The notes beneath the pieces were generated by a model, which did not search any database, was not told where the DNA came from, and saw only the letters and a program-made list of their open reading frames with translations. 64,000 bases of DNA. It comes from Enterococcus sp. MMGLQ5-1 (GTDB lineage Bacteria > Bacillota > Bacilli > Lactobacillales > Streptococcaceae). The position numbers and the translations under genes were made by a program. Numbering within the stretch: the first letter of the stretch is position 1; each line of letters starts with the position of its first letter. This document shows positions 1-9,100 of the stretch, in pieces. The DNA lies in NCBI RefSeq assembly GCF_013155265.1, contig NZ_JABJXU010000001.1, forward strand, positions 424,144 through 488,143, given 5' to 3'.

Positions 1-360
1 GACTTGATGGCTGACCAACAAGATGTTGAAGATATGGGTGGTACCTTGCGTTTAGGACTATATCCTGCTAAGCTTAAAAAAGGTACGATTACAGCAGAGG
101 CTTATGATAATGCTGAGGTTGTACAAAAACGTCATCGCCATCGTTATGAGTTTAATAATAAATTTAGAAAAGAATTTGAAGACTTAGGCTTAGTCTTTTC
201 AGGTGTTTCACCAGACAATCGTTTGGTTGAAATAGTTGAGCTTTCTAATCATAAATTCTTTGTCGCTTGTCAGTATCACCCAGAATTAACTAGCCGACCA
301 AATCGTTCTGAGGGTCTGTATACAGCGTTTATCAAAGCATCGGTTGAAAATAGTAAATAG
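1..360 (+). CDS. pyrG: CTP synthase, C-terminal part (5' truncated by window)
   Basis: Frame 1 is open from the first base to TAG at 358-360, so the start lies outside the window. This is the end of the glutamine amidotransferase domain of CTP synthase, the enzyme that aminates UTP to CTP with ATP and glutamine. Recognisable family blocks are [33 protein letters not shown] and CQYHPEL; the last holds the His and Glu of the Cys-His-Glu triad. The catalytic Cys would be upstream of the window. The ending SRPNR plus a short tail is usual for the family. A stem-loop terminator follows at 436-465. The call is secure; nothing can be said about the synthase domain. Confidence 0.97.
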   Translation, partial: DLMADQQDVEDMGGTLRLGLYPAKLKKGTITAEAYDNAEVVQKRHRHRYEFNNKFRKEFEDLGLVFSGVSPDNRLVEIVELSNHKFFVACQYHPELTSRPNRSEGLYTAFIKASVENSK

Positions 361-435
361 TTTAAGAAAGCGGTCCAGATTTTTTATTCAAGGTTAAATC
401 GGACTGATTTTACTAAAACGAGCAATATGATTGTT

Positions 436-465
436 AGGCAGCCGTCTTCGGACGACTGCCCTTTT
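436..465 (+). terminator. pyrG terminator with TTCG tetraloop
   Basis: GGCAG/CTGCC and CGTC/GACG arms close on a TTCG loop with one internal C-A mismatch, then a short T run. It lies about 75 bp after the pyrG stop. Confidence 0.75.
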
Positions 466-473
466 GCCATTGT

Positions 474-753
474 CACTTACTCTCCGAAAATTGCTTGCAA
501 TTTGAGGCAGTTAGTGACAAAGGTATGCATTTGAACTTGTTTTTAGAAGCGACCAAAGGAAGCTTTAAAAACTTAGTTCAAAGGCTCAAAGAACACTTAC
601 TCTCCGAAAATTGCTTGCAATTTGAGGCAGTTAGTGACAAAGGTATGCATTTGAACTTGTTTTTAGAAGCGACCAAAGGAAGCTTTAAAAACTTAGTTCA
701 AAGGCTCAAAGAACACTTACTCTCCGAAAATTGCTTGCAATTTGAGGCAGTTA
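474..753. repeat. Perfect 120-bp tandem repeat, 2 copies plus a partial third
   Basis: Bases 481-600 and 601-720 are identical, and the third copy continues to about 753 before diverging. Each unit has a perfect hairpin AAATTGC-TT-GCAATTT (488-494/497-503) and longer-range pairs TTGAAC/GTTCAA and TTTTTA/TAAAAA. The period is divisible by three, so one frame stays open for 87 codons, but there is no ribosome-binding site or recognisable protein. Fragments of the same sequence recur near 875-900 and 42270-42810. See the module features at 751-873 and 42312-42557. Confidence 0.9.
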
Positions 754-873
754 TCTAAGAAGCTGAAACGATTGTTTAGCATTGTAGAAATTTAGGAAAA
801 AGGCGTAAGCGAGCGTCTGCTCGTGCGCACTTTTTATCTAATTTCCTAAATGCTGTTCGTTGAAGCTAGATTA
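751..873. repeat. Structured ~120-bp repeat module (copy A)
   Basis: It starts TTATCTAAGAAGCTGAAA and ends GAAGCTAGATTA, as do copies at 42312-42434 and 42432-42557. It folds on paper as a long hairpin: AACGA 767-771 with TCGTT 857-861, AGCA 778-781 with TGCT 851-854, ATTTAGGAAA 790-799 with TTTCCTAAAT 842-851, and CGAGC 810-814 with GCTCG 819-823 around a GTCT loop. T851 is claimed by two of these stems, so one is a pair shorter. The outer stem differs from copy B but stays paired. No coding potential is seen. Confidence 0.75.
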
Positions 874-940
874 GTGACAAAGGCTCAAAGAACACTTATC
901 TTCCTCAAATAGCGCTTGCTTTGAATGTTGCTGTTTGCAT

Positions 941-1667
941 GCGAAAACGGAATTGTTTCCGAGAAACAATCCCAAATTCACGCATCTTGTGCTGTTTATA
1001 TGCGAAAACGGAATTGTTTCCGAGAAACAATCCCAAATTCACGCATCTTGCGCTGTTTACATGCGAAAACGGAATTGTTTCCGAGCAACAATCCCAAATT
1101 CACGCATCTTGCGCTGTTTATATGTGAAAACGGAATTGTTTCCGAGAAACAATCCCAAATTCACGCATCTTGCACTGTTTATATGCGAAAACGGAATTGT
1201 TTCCGAGAAACAATTCCAAATTCACGCATCTTGCGCTGTTTATATGTGAAAACGGAATTGTTTCCGAGCAACAATCCCAAATTCACGCATCTTGCGCTGT
1301 TTATATGTGAAAACGGAATTGTTTCCGAGAAACAATTCCAAATTCACGCATCTTGCGCTGTTTATATGTGAAAACGGAATTGTTTCCGAGAAACAATCCC
1401 AAATTCACGCATCTTGCGCTGTTTATATGTGAAAACGGAATTGTTTCCGAGCAACAATCCCAAATTCACGCATCTTGCACTGTTTATATGCGAAAACGGA
1501 ATTGTTTCCGAGAAACAATCCCAAATTCACGCATCTTGCACTGTTTGCATGCGAAAACGGAATTGTTTCCGAGAAACAATCCCAAATTCACGCATCTTGC
1601 ACTGTTTATGTGTGAAAACGGAATTGTTTCCGAGAAACAACCCAAAATTCACGCATCTTGCGCTGTT
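941..1667. repeat. 61-bp tandem repeat array, 12 units
   Basis: Units begin with GCGAAAACGG or GTGAAAACGG at 941, 1002, 1063, 1124, 1185, 1246, 1307, 1368, 1429, 1490, 1551 and 1612. Each contains an inverted repeat GGAATTGTTTC-CGA-GAAACAATTCC; in most units the right arm has one or two changes. Variation is limited to a few columns (TGCGAA/TGTGAA, GAGAAAC/GAGCAAC, TGCGCT/TGCACT). There are no unique spacers, so this is not a CRISPR array. Because 61 is not a multiple of three, several overlapping open frames appear; I regard them as artefacts of the array. Confidence 0.92.
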
Positions 1668-1768
1668 TTGGACAGATTTCCCGATGTTTCCCGGAAAGAT
1701 TGGATTATGTGTAAATAAAAGTGGAATTTGCGGTAAATTTCTTACTGGTCGCAAATCATCATTTGCTC

Positions 1769-1774
1769 TATAAT
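1769..1774 (+). promoter_or_regulatory. Probable -10 box for the tatD-rnmV-rsmA operon
   Basis: A perfect TATAAT lies 41 bp before the tatD start and after the repeat array. No good -35 hexamer is seen at the usual spacing. Confidence 0.45.
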
Positions 1775-1814
1775 ATAAGGATAAGTAGTAATTGGAAGGC
1801 GGTAGAGTTGAAGC

Positions 1815-2591
1815 ATGCTATTTGATACACATACGCATTTAAACGTTGAACAATTTGCAGGGATTGAGGCAGAAAAAATTGAGAATGCCAAGGCACTAGA
1901 GGTGACTGAAATGGCAATCGTTGGCTTTGATCAGGCAACGATTGAAAAAAGCTTAGCATTATCAGAGCGCTTTACGAATTTGTATAGTATTATTGGCTGG
2001 CATCCGACGGAAGCTGGTAGCTACAGTGAAGCGGTAGAAACATATTTAATCCGTCACCTCAAGGATCAAAAGGTTGTGGCACTTGGTGAAATTGGCTTAG
2101 ATTATCACTGGATGACGGCAAGTGAGCAAATTCAAGAGCAGGTGTTTCGCCGACAAATTCAGTTAGCGAAGCAGTTTGATTTGCCAATTGTCATTCATAC
2201 GCGCGATGCTATAGAGGATACCTATCGAATTTTAAAGAGCGAAGGCTTACCTAAGGCAGGCGGGATTATGCACAGCTTTTCTGGTGATATTGAAGCTGCG
2301 CAAAAATTTCTTGATTTGGATATGTATCTTTCATTTAGCGGTGTTGTAACGTTTAAAAATGCACCTGAGCTGAGAGAGGTTGCCAAAATGGTTCCGCTGA
2401 ATCGAATTTTAGTGGAAACGGATGCGCCCTATTTGGCGCCAATGCCTTATCGTGGTAAGCAAAATGAGCCTGCTTATACATATTATACGGCGAAGCGAAT
2501 TGCTGAAGAACGCGCGATGAATTTTGAGCTATTTGCGAAGCAAACAACAGAAAATGCGCATCGCATTTTTAAAATTGAAAATGATTCATAA
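1815..2591 (+). CDS. tatD: TatD family metal-dependent deoxyribonuclease
   Basis: The 258-residue protein has the full TatD/YcfH pattern of a TIM-barrel metallohydrolase. The N-terminal metal motif DTHTHL is at residues 4-9, followed by GEIGLDYHW (metal Glu), PIVIHTRDA (metal His), MHSFSGD (metal His) and VETDAPYLAP (catalytic Asp). Family members are cytoplasmic 3'-5' DNases that need divalent metal. A purine-rich GGAAGGCGG lies upstream, a little far from the ATG; the nearby TTG at 1808 is out of frame. It leads a gene order (tatD-rnmV-rsmA) widely conserved in Firmicutes. The array of 61-bp repeats ends about 150 bp upstream. Confidence 0.95.
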   Translation: MLFDTHTHLNVEQFAGIEAEKIENAKALEVTEMAIVGFDQATIEKSLALSERFTNLYSIIGWHPTEAGSYSEAVETYLIRHLKDQKVVALGEIGLDYHWMTASEQIQEQVFRRQIQLAKQFDLPIVIHTRDAIEDTYRILKSEGLPKAGGIMHSFSGDIEAAQKFLDLDMYLSFSGVVTFKNAPELREVAKMVPLNRILVETDAPYLAPMPYRGKQNEPAYTYYTAKRIAEERAMNFELFAKQTTENAHRIFKIENDS

Positions 2592-2624
2592 TAAATATCT
2601 AAATTTTGACTGGAAAAGGAGCAT

Positions 2625-3203
2625 ATGGACAAAATAAAAATTGACGAGGTGGTTGTTGTGGAGGGTCATGATGATACTGTCCGTTTAAAGCAATTTTTTG
2701 ATTTAAATACAATCCAAACGGGCGGCTCTGGTGTTAGTCTAGCGACGATTGAACAGATTAGGCGTGCTAATGCGCTTCACGGTGTGATTGTCTTTACTGA
2801 TCCAGATGCTTCTGGAGAACAAATCCGCCGTGAAATCACAAGACAGGTACCTGATGTGCGCCATGCATTTTTAACGAGAGCAGAAGCGACACCTCGCTCT
2901 AAATCAAAGGGAAAATCTCTTGGCATTGAGCACGCCGATTTCAAAGCTCTAAAATCTGCTTTGGCAAAGGTTTATACAATTAGTAAGACAAATCCGACAA
3001 ATTTTGAAGTTGATCAGCAGCTTTTAAATCGTTTAGGCTTAACGCTTGGAGCAGATGCCAAGCAGCGCCGAATCTTCTTGGGGGATCGAATGAGAATAGG
3101 CTATGTTAATGCAAAGCAGCTTAAAAAGCGTCTTGCCTTATTCCAAATTACTTCTGCCGAGCTTGAAAGTATCATGAAAGATTATGAGGAAAAAAATAAA
3201 TAA
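2625..3203 (+). CDS. rnmV: Ribonuclease M5 (5S rRNA maturation)
   Basis: The 192-residue protein begins with a Toprim domain: VVVVEGHDD carries the conserved Glu and [15 protein letters not shown] carries the DxD motif. RNase M5 cleaves both strands of the 5S rRNA precursor, in Bacillus with help from ribosomal protein L18. The C-terminal half (from about residue 100) is the family-specific part. AAAGGAG lies at good spacing before ATG 2625. The stop TAA overlaps the rsmA start by one base (TAATG), which suggests translational coupling. The pairing of rnmV with rsmA is standard in Firmicutes. Confidence 0.95.
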   Translation: MDKIKIDEVVVVEGHDDTVRLKQFFDLNTIQTGGSGVSLATIEQIRRANALHGVIVFTDPDASGEQIRREITRQVPDVRHAFLTRAEATPRSKSKGKSLGIEHADFKALKSALAKVYTISKTNPTNFEVDQQLLNRLGLTLGADAKQRRIFLGDRMRIGYVNAKQLKKRLALFQITSAELESIMKDYEEKNK

Positions 3204-4096
3204 TGAGAATTGCAAATCCAACACGTACGCAGGCAATTTTAAAAAAACACGGCTTTACCTTTAAAAAAAGCTTTGGGCAAAATTTTCTACAAGATAGCAA
3301 TGTCTTAGCTAAAATAGTAGCCACCGCTAAGCTTGATAAAACAGTCAATGTCATTGAAATTGGGCCGGGTATTGGCGCCTTAACTGAATTTTTAGCTGAA
3401 GCGGCAGCCGAAGTCAAGGCCTTTGAGATTGATCGCCGTTTAATACCAATTCTTGCAGATACCTTAAGTGATTTTGATAATATTGAGATTATTAATCAGG
3501 ATATTTTAAAGGCAGATTTAAAAGCGGTGATTCAAACATTTAGCAATCCAAAGCTACCCTTAAAGGTTGTTGCTAATTTACCCTATTACATCACGACGCC
3601 GATTATTATGTCCTTGCTTGAGACAGATATCCCGATTGCCGAATTTGTGGTAATGATGCAAAAGGAGGTTGCTGACCGAATCTCTGCTAAGCCGTCAACT
3701 AAAAATTATGGCTCATTATCGATTGCAGCGCAATATTATACGGAGGCAAAGGTGGCTTTTATCGTACCTAGAACCGTTTTTGTACCTCAGCCTAATGTTG
3801 ATTCTGCAATTTTACAATTAATTCGATTGAATCAGCCTCGTGCACAGGTCCAAGACGAAAAATTTTTCTTTGAATGTACACGAGCTGCCTTTGTACATCG
3901 CCGTAAAACACTTTGGAATAATTATGTTTCACATTTTGGTAAAACTGTTGAAGCTAAAGCTTGGCTAGAAGCAGGTTTTCAAAAAGCAGCACTTGCTCAA
4001 AATAGACGTGGCGAAAGCTTAAGCATTGAAGAATTTGCTAATCTAGCCAATCAGCTGTTTGAAACAAAATCAACTTTTAATGAACTAAATAATTGA
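3203..4096 (+). CDS. rsmA: 16S rRNA (adenine1518-N6/adenine1519-N6)-dimethyltransferase
   Basis: The 297-residue protein is a KsgA/RsmA methyltransferase that dimethylates two adjacent adenines in the 3' hairpin of 16S rRNA during 30S maturation. Visible motifs are FGQNFLQD near residue 26, SAM motif [16 protein letters not shown], the acidic loop EIDRRL, and the catalytic [11 protein letters not shown] block. The C-terminal helical domain with [11 protein letters not shown] is typical. The ATG overlaps the rnmV stop by one base. A perfect 12-bp stem terminator follows 20 bp after the stop, so the operon ends here. Confidence 0.97.
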   Translation: MRIANPTRTQAILKKHGFTFKKSFGQNFLQDSNVLAKIVATAKLDKTVNVIEIGPGIGALTEFLAEAAAEVKAFEIDRRLIPILADTLSDFDNIEIINQDILKADLKAVIQTFSNPKLPLKVVANLPYYITTPIIMSLLETDIPIAEFVVMMQKEVADRISAKPSTKNYGSLSIAAQYYTEAKVAFIVPRTVFVPQPNVDSAILQLIRLNQPRAQVQDEKFFFECTRAAFVHRRKTLWNNYVSHFGKTVEAKAWLEAGFQKAALAQNRRGESLSIEEFANLANQLFETKSTFNELNN

Positions 4097-4116
4097 TTTA
4101 TAATTTATTGATAACT

Positions 4117-4150
4117 AAAAAACGTTATTCTTAATTGGATAACGTTTTTT
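4117..4150. terminator. rsmA terminator
   Basis: AAAAAACGTTAT (4117-4128) pairs perfectly with ATAACGTTTTTT (4139-4150). Confidence 0.85.
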
Positions 4151-4299
4151 ACTATTTATAAATAGTGCTTAGCTCAAATATAAAAAAAATTCATTATAGG
4201 GTTGACGAAACCTTAAAAGTATTATAGCTTTTGAAATCAAAGGTGCTAGGCAATCAATGCTAGTAATTCAGCCTTCATGATGAATAGGAGATGTTTAAA

Positions 4300-4881
4300 T
4301 TGAAACAGACAGTCAATTTACAAAAATTAACAATTACTGCAATTTTAATTGCACTAGGTATTTTAATTCCGATGATTATGCCTAAAATTACCATTCCACC
4401 TGCTTCATTTACTTTAGCCTCACACGTACCTGTTATGATTGCGATGTTTATTTCGCCTGTAGTCGCTATTTTAGTTGCACTAGGCACTAGTTTGGGATTT
4501 TTTCTTACTGGTTTACCTGTTGTTATTGCCTTACGTGCTTTATCACATGTCATTTTTGCTTTTATTGGTGCTATTTATATTCAAAAACACGGCAATCAGC
4601 TTGAACCAGGTAAAAAAATTTTTCCAAATTGGCGTTTTCAATTTTTTAATTTCTGGATTGGCTTGATCCATGCTGGTGTTGAGAGTATCGTCGTTTTAGT
4701 GTTTTACCTAGGACAGCCTAATCCAGTCGATGTGAATTTTTATTATTATGTTTTTGTTCTAATCGGTGGCGGTGGCTTAATTCATAGTTTAGTTGACTTT
4801 AACATTGCCTATTTCGTGGTTATTAAGCTGAAACAAATTATGCCAAATTCGGTATTTGTCAAGCTAAAAAAAGAAGCATAG
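4300..4881 (+). CDS. niaX: ECF transporter S component, niacin-type (NiaX family)
   Basis: A small hydrophobic integral membrane protein with about five or six membrane segments. The N-terminal pattern LTITAILIALGILIPMIMP, then PPASFTLASHVP and IAMFISP, resembles the substrate-binding S component NiaX (COG4684), which captures niacin for the shared energy-coupling module EcfAA'T. Substrate assignment rests on remembered family motifs, so vitamin specificity is less certain than the ECF family itself. A TTG at 4300 sits nine bases after AGGAG (4286-4290); the ATG at 4291 touches the same AGGAG and would be poorly spaced, so I prefer TTG. It is a single gene between two terminators. The ECF module genes are not in the window. 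Confidence 0.7.
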   Translation: MKQTVNLQKLTITAILIALGILIPMIMPKITIPPASFTLASHVPVMIAMFISPVVAILVALGTSLGFFLTGLPVVIALRALSHVIFAFIGAIYIQKHGNQLEPGKKIFPNWRFQFFNFWIGLIHAGVESIVVLVFYLGQPNPVDVNFYYYVFVLIGGGGLIHSLVDFNIAYFVVIKLKQIMPNSVFVKLKKEA

Positions 4882-4892
4882 CTTAATATAAT

Positions 4893-4957
4893 AAAAAAGT
4901 GATTAAGATATAGAGAATTACCGTTAGAGTAATAGCTTTAATTCTGATCACTTTTTT
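4893..4957. terminator. Bidirectional terminator between niaX and acyP
   Basis: AAAAAAGTGAT (4893-4903) pairs with ATCACTTTTTT (4947-4957), with an inner AGAATTA/TAATTCT stem. A/T tracts on both sides suit the convergent genes. Confidence 0.75.
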
Positions 4958-4980
4958 ATTGTAAAAATACCTGAATAAAA

Positions 4981-5256
4981 TCAATTTCTAATTTCAAAGC
5001 TATTAACCTCTAAAATTTTTGGATTGGTGGTAATTTTTAATTCATCTACCTTTCCCCATGGCGCTGGTGATTGCTTTAAGACCTCCAAAAAGGTTGCCAT
5101 TGGTTCATTTTCACCAATTGCTTCAACGCCAACAGAGCCATCCTCACAATTCCAGACGCCACCACGGATGCCGAGCTTATCAGCAGCCATCTTTGTTGAA
5201 TAGCGAAAACCAACACCCTGAACTCTACCAGTTACTTTTATGGTCAATTTTTTCAT
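4981..5256 (-). CDS. acyP: Acylphosphatase
   Basis: The 91-residue protein matches the ferredoxin-like acylphosphatase fold. It has the phosphate-binding loop GRVQGVGFR at residues 10-18 with the catalytic Arg, and the catalytic Asn in GGVWNCEDGSV. The enzyme hydrolyses acyl phosphates such as acetyl phosphate and 1,3-bisphosphoglycerate. AAAGGA precedes the ATG on the minus strand. It is monocistronic and convergent with niaX. Length and motifs are standard. Confidence 0.95.
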   Translation of the reverse strand: MKKLTIKVTGRVQGVGFRYSTKMAADKLGIRGGVWNCEDGSVGVEAIGENEPMATFLEVLKQSPAPWGKVDELKITTNPKILEVNSFEIRN

Positions 5257-5428
5257 TTATTTTCCTTTCGTCAATGCTAATAATATCAATAATTAAACAA
5301 ATAGCCATATGGTTGACTGACCTTAACACTCCAAAGATATTATAGCTGAAATTCAGCATAAATGCCTTAATTTAGTGTATAATAATGAATAGCTGAATTT
5401 TATATAATATAGCATTTGGGGGGCTAAG

Positions 5429-6121
5429 ATGAATCAAAGTCTAATTTATGAATTAAAGGATCATTTTAATATTATTTTTTCAGATATTACTACTCTAGAA
5501 ACAGCATTTACACATTCTAGCTATGTCAATGAGCATCGTTTCTTAAACATTTCAGATAATGAACGTTTGGAATTTTTAGGTGACGCTGTCTTACAACTGA
5601 TTATTTCTCGCTACCTTTTTGAAAAATATCCGGCTGAACCAGAGGGTGTTTTATCCAGAAAAAGAAGCTCGATTGTCCGTGAAGAAAGTCTTGCGGGCTT
5701 TACAAGGGATTGTCATTTTGATCAGTATGTGAAATTAGGCAAGGGAGAAGAGGCGACAGGTGGTCGAACTAGAAATTCGCTTTTGTGTGATTTATTTGAA
5801 TCGTTTTTAGGCGCGCTCCTAATTGATCAGGGCTATGAAAAGGTTGAACAATTTATTAATCAGGTGATGATACCAAAAGTAGAAAACGATGCTTATGAAC
5901 GAGTGATTGATTACAAAACACAGCTTCAAGAAGTTTTGCAGCAAAATGGTGAAATCATCATTCAATATCAGGAAGAACGGCAGATTGGTCCGGCGCATGA
6001 ACGCATTTTTGAAATGAGTGTTTCGGCAGATGGTCAGATAATCGGTATTGGCTCTGGCAAATCCAAGAAAACAGCAGAACAAAGTGCTGCTAAAAATGCA
6101 CTAGACAAGTTGATGCAATAA
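5429..6121 (+). CDS. rnc: Ribonuclease III
   Basis: The 230-residue protein has an N-terminal RNase III domain with the signature [14 protein letters not shown] (residues about 45-58) and a second acidic site [15 protein letters not shown]-terminal double-stranded RNA-binding domain runs from about residue 155 to the end ([10 protein letters not shown] to [13 protein letters not shown]). It processes rRNA precursors and structured RNAs. A run GGGGGG lies just before the ATG. Upstream are TTGACT (5313-5318) and TATTAT (5338-5343) with a long 19-bp spacer, and a second TATAAT at 5378-5383. It heads the conserved rnc-smc-cof-ftsY group. Confidence 0.97.
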   Translation: MNQSLIYELKDHFNIIFSDITTLETAFTHSSYVNEHRFLNISDNERLEFLGDAVLQLIISRYLFEKYPAEPEGVLSRKRSSIVREESLAGFTRDCHFDQYVKLGKGEEATGGRTRNSLLCDLFESFLGALLIDQGYEKVEQFINQVMIPKVENDAYERVIDYKTQLQEVLQQNGEIIIQYQEERQIGPAHERIFEMSVSADGQIIGIGSGKSKKTAEQSAAKNALDKLMQ

Positions 6122-6126
6122 ACAGG

Positions 6127-6178
6127 TAATTGTTAATTATTAATTGCTAATTATTAATTGTTAATTGTTAATTGTTAA
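6127..6178. repeat. AT-rich TTAATTGTTAATT simple repeat before smc
   Basis: The rnc-smc gap is almost entirely TTAATTGTTAATTATTAATT-type repeats, ending just before the smc ribosome-binding site AAAGGAG. Similar short runs occur at about 13007-13027 and 29480-29496. Confidence 0.7.
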
Positions 6179-6187
6179 AGGAGTATT

Positions 6188-9100
6188 ATGTATTTAAAAA
6201 AAATTGAAATTAATGGTTTTAAATCCTTTGCAAATCAAACTCAAATTGATTTAGAAATGGGAGTCACTGGCATAGTAGGTCCGAATGGCTCTGGCAAAAG
6301 TAATATTACAGAAAGTCTACGCTGGGTTTTGGGGGAACAGTCTGCTAAGAGTTTAAGAGGGGCTAAAATGCCTGATATTATTTTTGCTGGTAGCGGTACG
6401 CGTAAACCACTGGGGATGGCAGAGGTTACCTTAACCTTGGAAAATTCAGATCGATATTTAGCAATTGACCATGATGAAATTGTAATTACTAGACGCCTAT
6501 TTAAAACAGGTGATTCAGAATTTTTAATTAATCAAAAAAAGGTACGCTTGAAGGATATTCAAGGTCTTTTTATGGATACAGGCTTGGGAAGAGATTCTTT
6601 TTCAATCATTTCGCAGGGCAAGGTTGAAGCTATTTTTAATTCAAAGCCAGAGGAAAGACGTGGTATCTTTGAAGAAGCGGCTGGTGTTTTGAAATATAAG
6701 GTTCGGAAAAAGGAAGCTGCTCAAAAAATATTAGAAACGAACGAAAACATTGATCGTTTGGCTGATATTATTTATGAATTAAATCAGCAATTGGCACCTC
6801 TGAAAGTGCAAAGTGAGAAGGCACAACGTTATTTGACATTATTTGAACAGTTTAAGACAAAGGATATTCAATTAAATATTCAACTAATTCACCAATATAA
6901 ATCAAGCCTTGAGCATAAAAGGGAACTGGTCAATGAATTGAACGCTGAATTACTGGCGCTTAGCACACAATTTGAGCAAAATGATCAGCATTTTTTAGAA
7001 TTAAAGCAGAGCCGTCGTCAATTAGAGACTGTGATAGAGGAAAATCAAAATCAGCTTTTAATCACTTCTCAGCTAATTTCAGAGCTTGAAAATCAAATTC
7101 AGCTGACTGAGGCAAGTAAAAATTTTAATTTACAGAATTTATCGGAAAAAGAAGACCAAAGGGCTGAAAAAATGGCTGAAAAAGCGCAGCTTGAGCTCGA
7201 ATTAGGGGCTAGCCTTGAGTCAGAAAAGATTTTTAAAGCACAGCTTGAGCGAATAAAAAGTGATTTGACACAAATAGAAGCTGAGATGACTCAGTTTGCG
7301 CAAACACCAGAGGCGATTTTGAAGACACTTCGTGCTGATTATTTAAAGACTGTTCAAGAGGAGGCTGAGCTAGGCAACCAAAGATCATTATTAGAGCAAA
7401 AACTGACCACGGCAGAAAAAGAACAAGGTGTACAGGCTGAAAAAATGCAGGCTTTAAGCCAGAATCAAAATTCCATTGAGCTTGAGTCTAAAGCCTTGGT
7501 TCATGAAATTGCAGCACAAAATCAGCTTTTGCAAGCTTCAATTAAAAGCTATCAGTCAGCTGAGAAAAGTCTTTCCGATGAAAAGGTACATTTTTCAGAG
7601 ATACAAACAGCATATTTTAAAAAATTAGATGAAAAGCGCATAACGCAATCAAAGCTAGAAAGCTTAAAGTCAATTCAAGACAATCATTCTAATTATTATC
7701 GAGGCGTAAAGGAATTATTGAATCGTAAATCAACGATTGACGGTTTGATTGGAACAGTTGCAGACCTAATTGATTTTGATTCTAAAATTGAGCTTGCAGT
7801 CGAGGTAGCGATTGGTGGCGTTGCTCAACAGCTAGTTGTTAATGATGAAAAAGTTGCTGCAAAGTGTATTCAATTTCTGAAGGATAACAAGCTTGGTCGT
7901 GCGACCTTTCTACCTCTAACTACGATTAAACCGAGAAGCCTAAATCCTGCAACGCAGGCTCAGCTAGAAAAAGTCGAGGGCTTTATCGGAATTTTGTCTG
8001 AAATGATTCATTATGATGCCAAATTAAGCCCTGTTTTTGCTAATTTAGTAGGTACAACGGTGCTTGCTAAGGATTTTAAGACAGCGAATCAATTGGCAAA
8101 AATTGCTCGCTTTCAAGTAAGAATTGTGACCTTAACAGGTGAATTGATTGCGCCAGGTGGTTCAATGTCTGGTGGTTCACGAAATAAACAGACTAATTTC
8201 TTTACAAAGAATGAAATTGCAGGACTGTCACAAAAAGTAAAAGAAAATGAATCACAAATTGCAGCGTTTGAGCTTGACTTAAAGGCTATTCAGACTAAAA
8301 TCGAACAAATGACTGCCAAGCTTGAAGCTAAGCGTAATCAAGGGGAAAAGGCCCGGCTTAAGCAAAGTGAGCTGCAGTTTCAAGCAGCTCAGCTTCAAAC
8401 ACAGCTTGAGCATTTGGCTAACGAGCGCTTAATATTAAATGGTGCAATTGAGGCCATTGATTTAACCAATATTGAAGCTAAAATTCAAGGCATTTCAGAG
8501 TCGATTAATCTAATTTCAACTAAAAAAGAAGCTATTGATAAAGAGGTAACTGCGATTTCTGCTTCACAAGAGGCAGTTGCTCAAAAACGGCAAGCAATTG
8601 AGCAGCGCTTTCATCAAGCTAAATCTGATTTGCAGGTGACGGAAATTAAGTTAAATCAGGCGACGCAATTAATTGAGACGAACAGGAAAAAAATTGCAGA
8701 CGTTGAGCAAGCGATTGACCAATTTGATAGTCTTAAGCGTTCTCTTGAGCATTCGGAGCTTGAGAAGACAAGCTCAATTCAGGACTTATCGGGTGAGCTT
8801 TCTGTTGCAACAGAAAAGCGTGAGGAGCTGGAAACAAAGCAAATTCAATTGAAATTTCAGCGTGAGGATTTTGAAGCACAGCAGGATGAATTGTCACAAG
8901 TGATTAATCAAGTCCGACAAGCAATTCAAAAACAGGAAACGGCAAAGACTAAACTAGAGCTAGAAATAAAGCAGATTCAGTCCAAGCTTAATGAACAATT
9001 AGTTTATTTAGCAGAGGAATATCAGCTTAATAATCAGCAATTAGAGCGCATGACAATCGATGATCAGACCGATTTCGCTGAATTGAAGCAGTCGGTTAGT

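Noticed and set aside
495..758. An 87-codon open frame across the 120-bp repeats
   Set aside because: It is open only because the period is divisible by three; no ribosome-binding site, no family, and stems fill the unit.
941..1667. CRISPR array
   Set aside because: Units are contiguous 61-bp copies without unique spacers, and no cas genes are in the window.
921..1773. Several overlapping open frames in the 61-bp array on both strands
   Set aside because: The 61-bp period cycles the frames and keeps them open; the products are all the same low-information repeat and there are no ribosome-binding sites.
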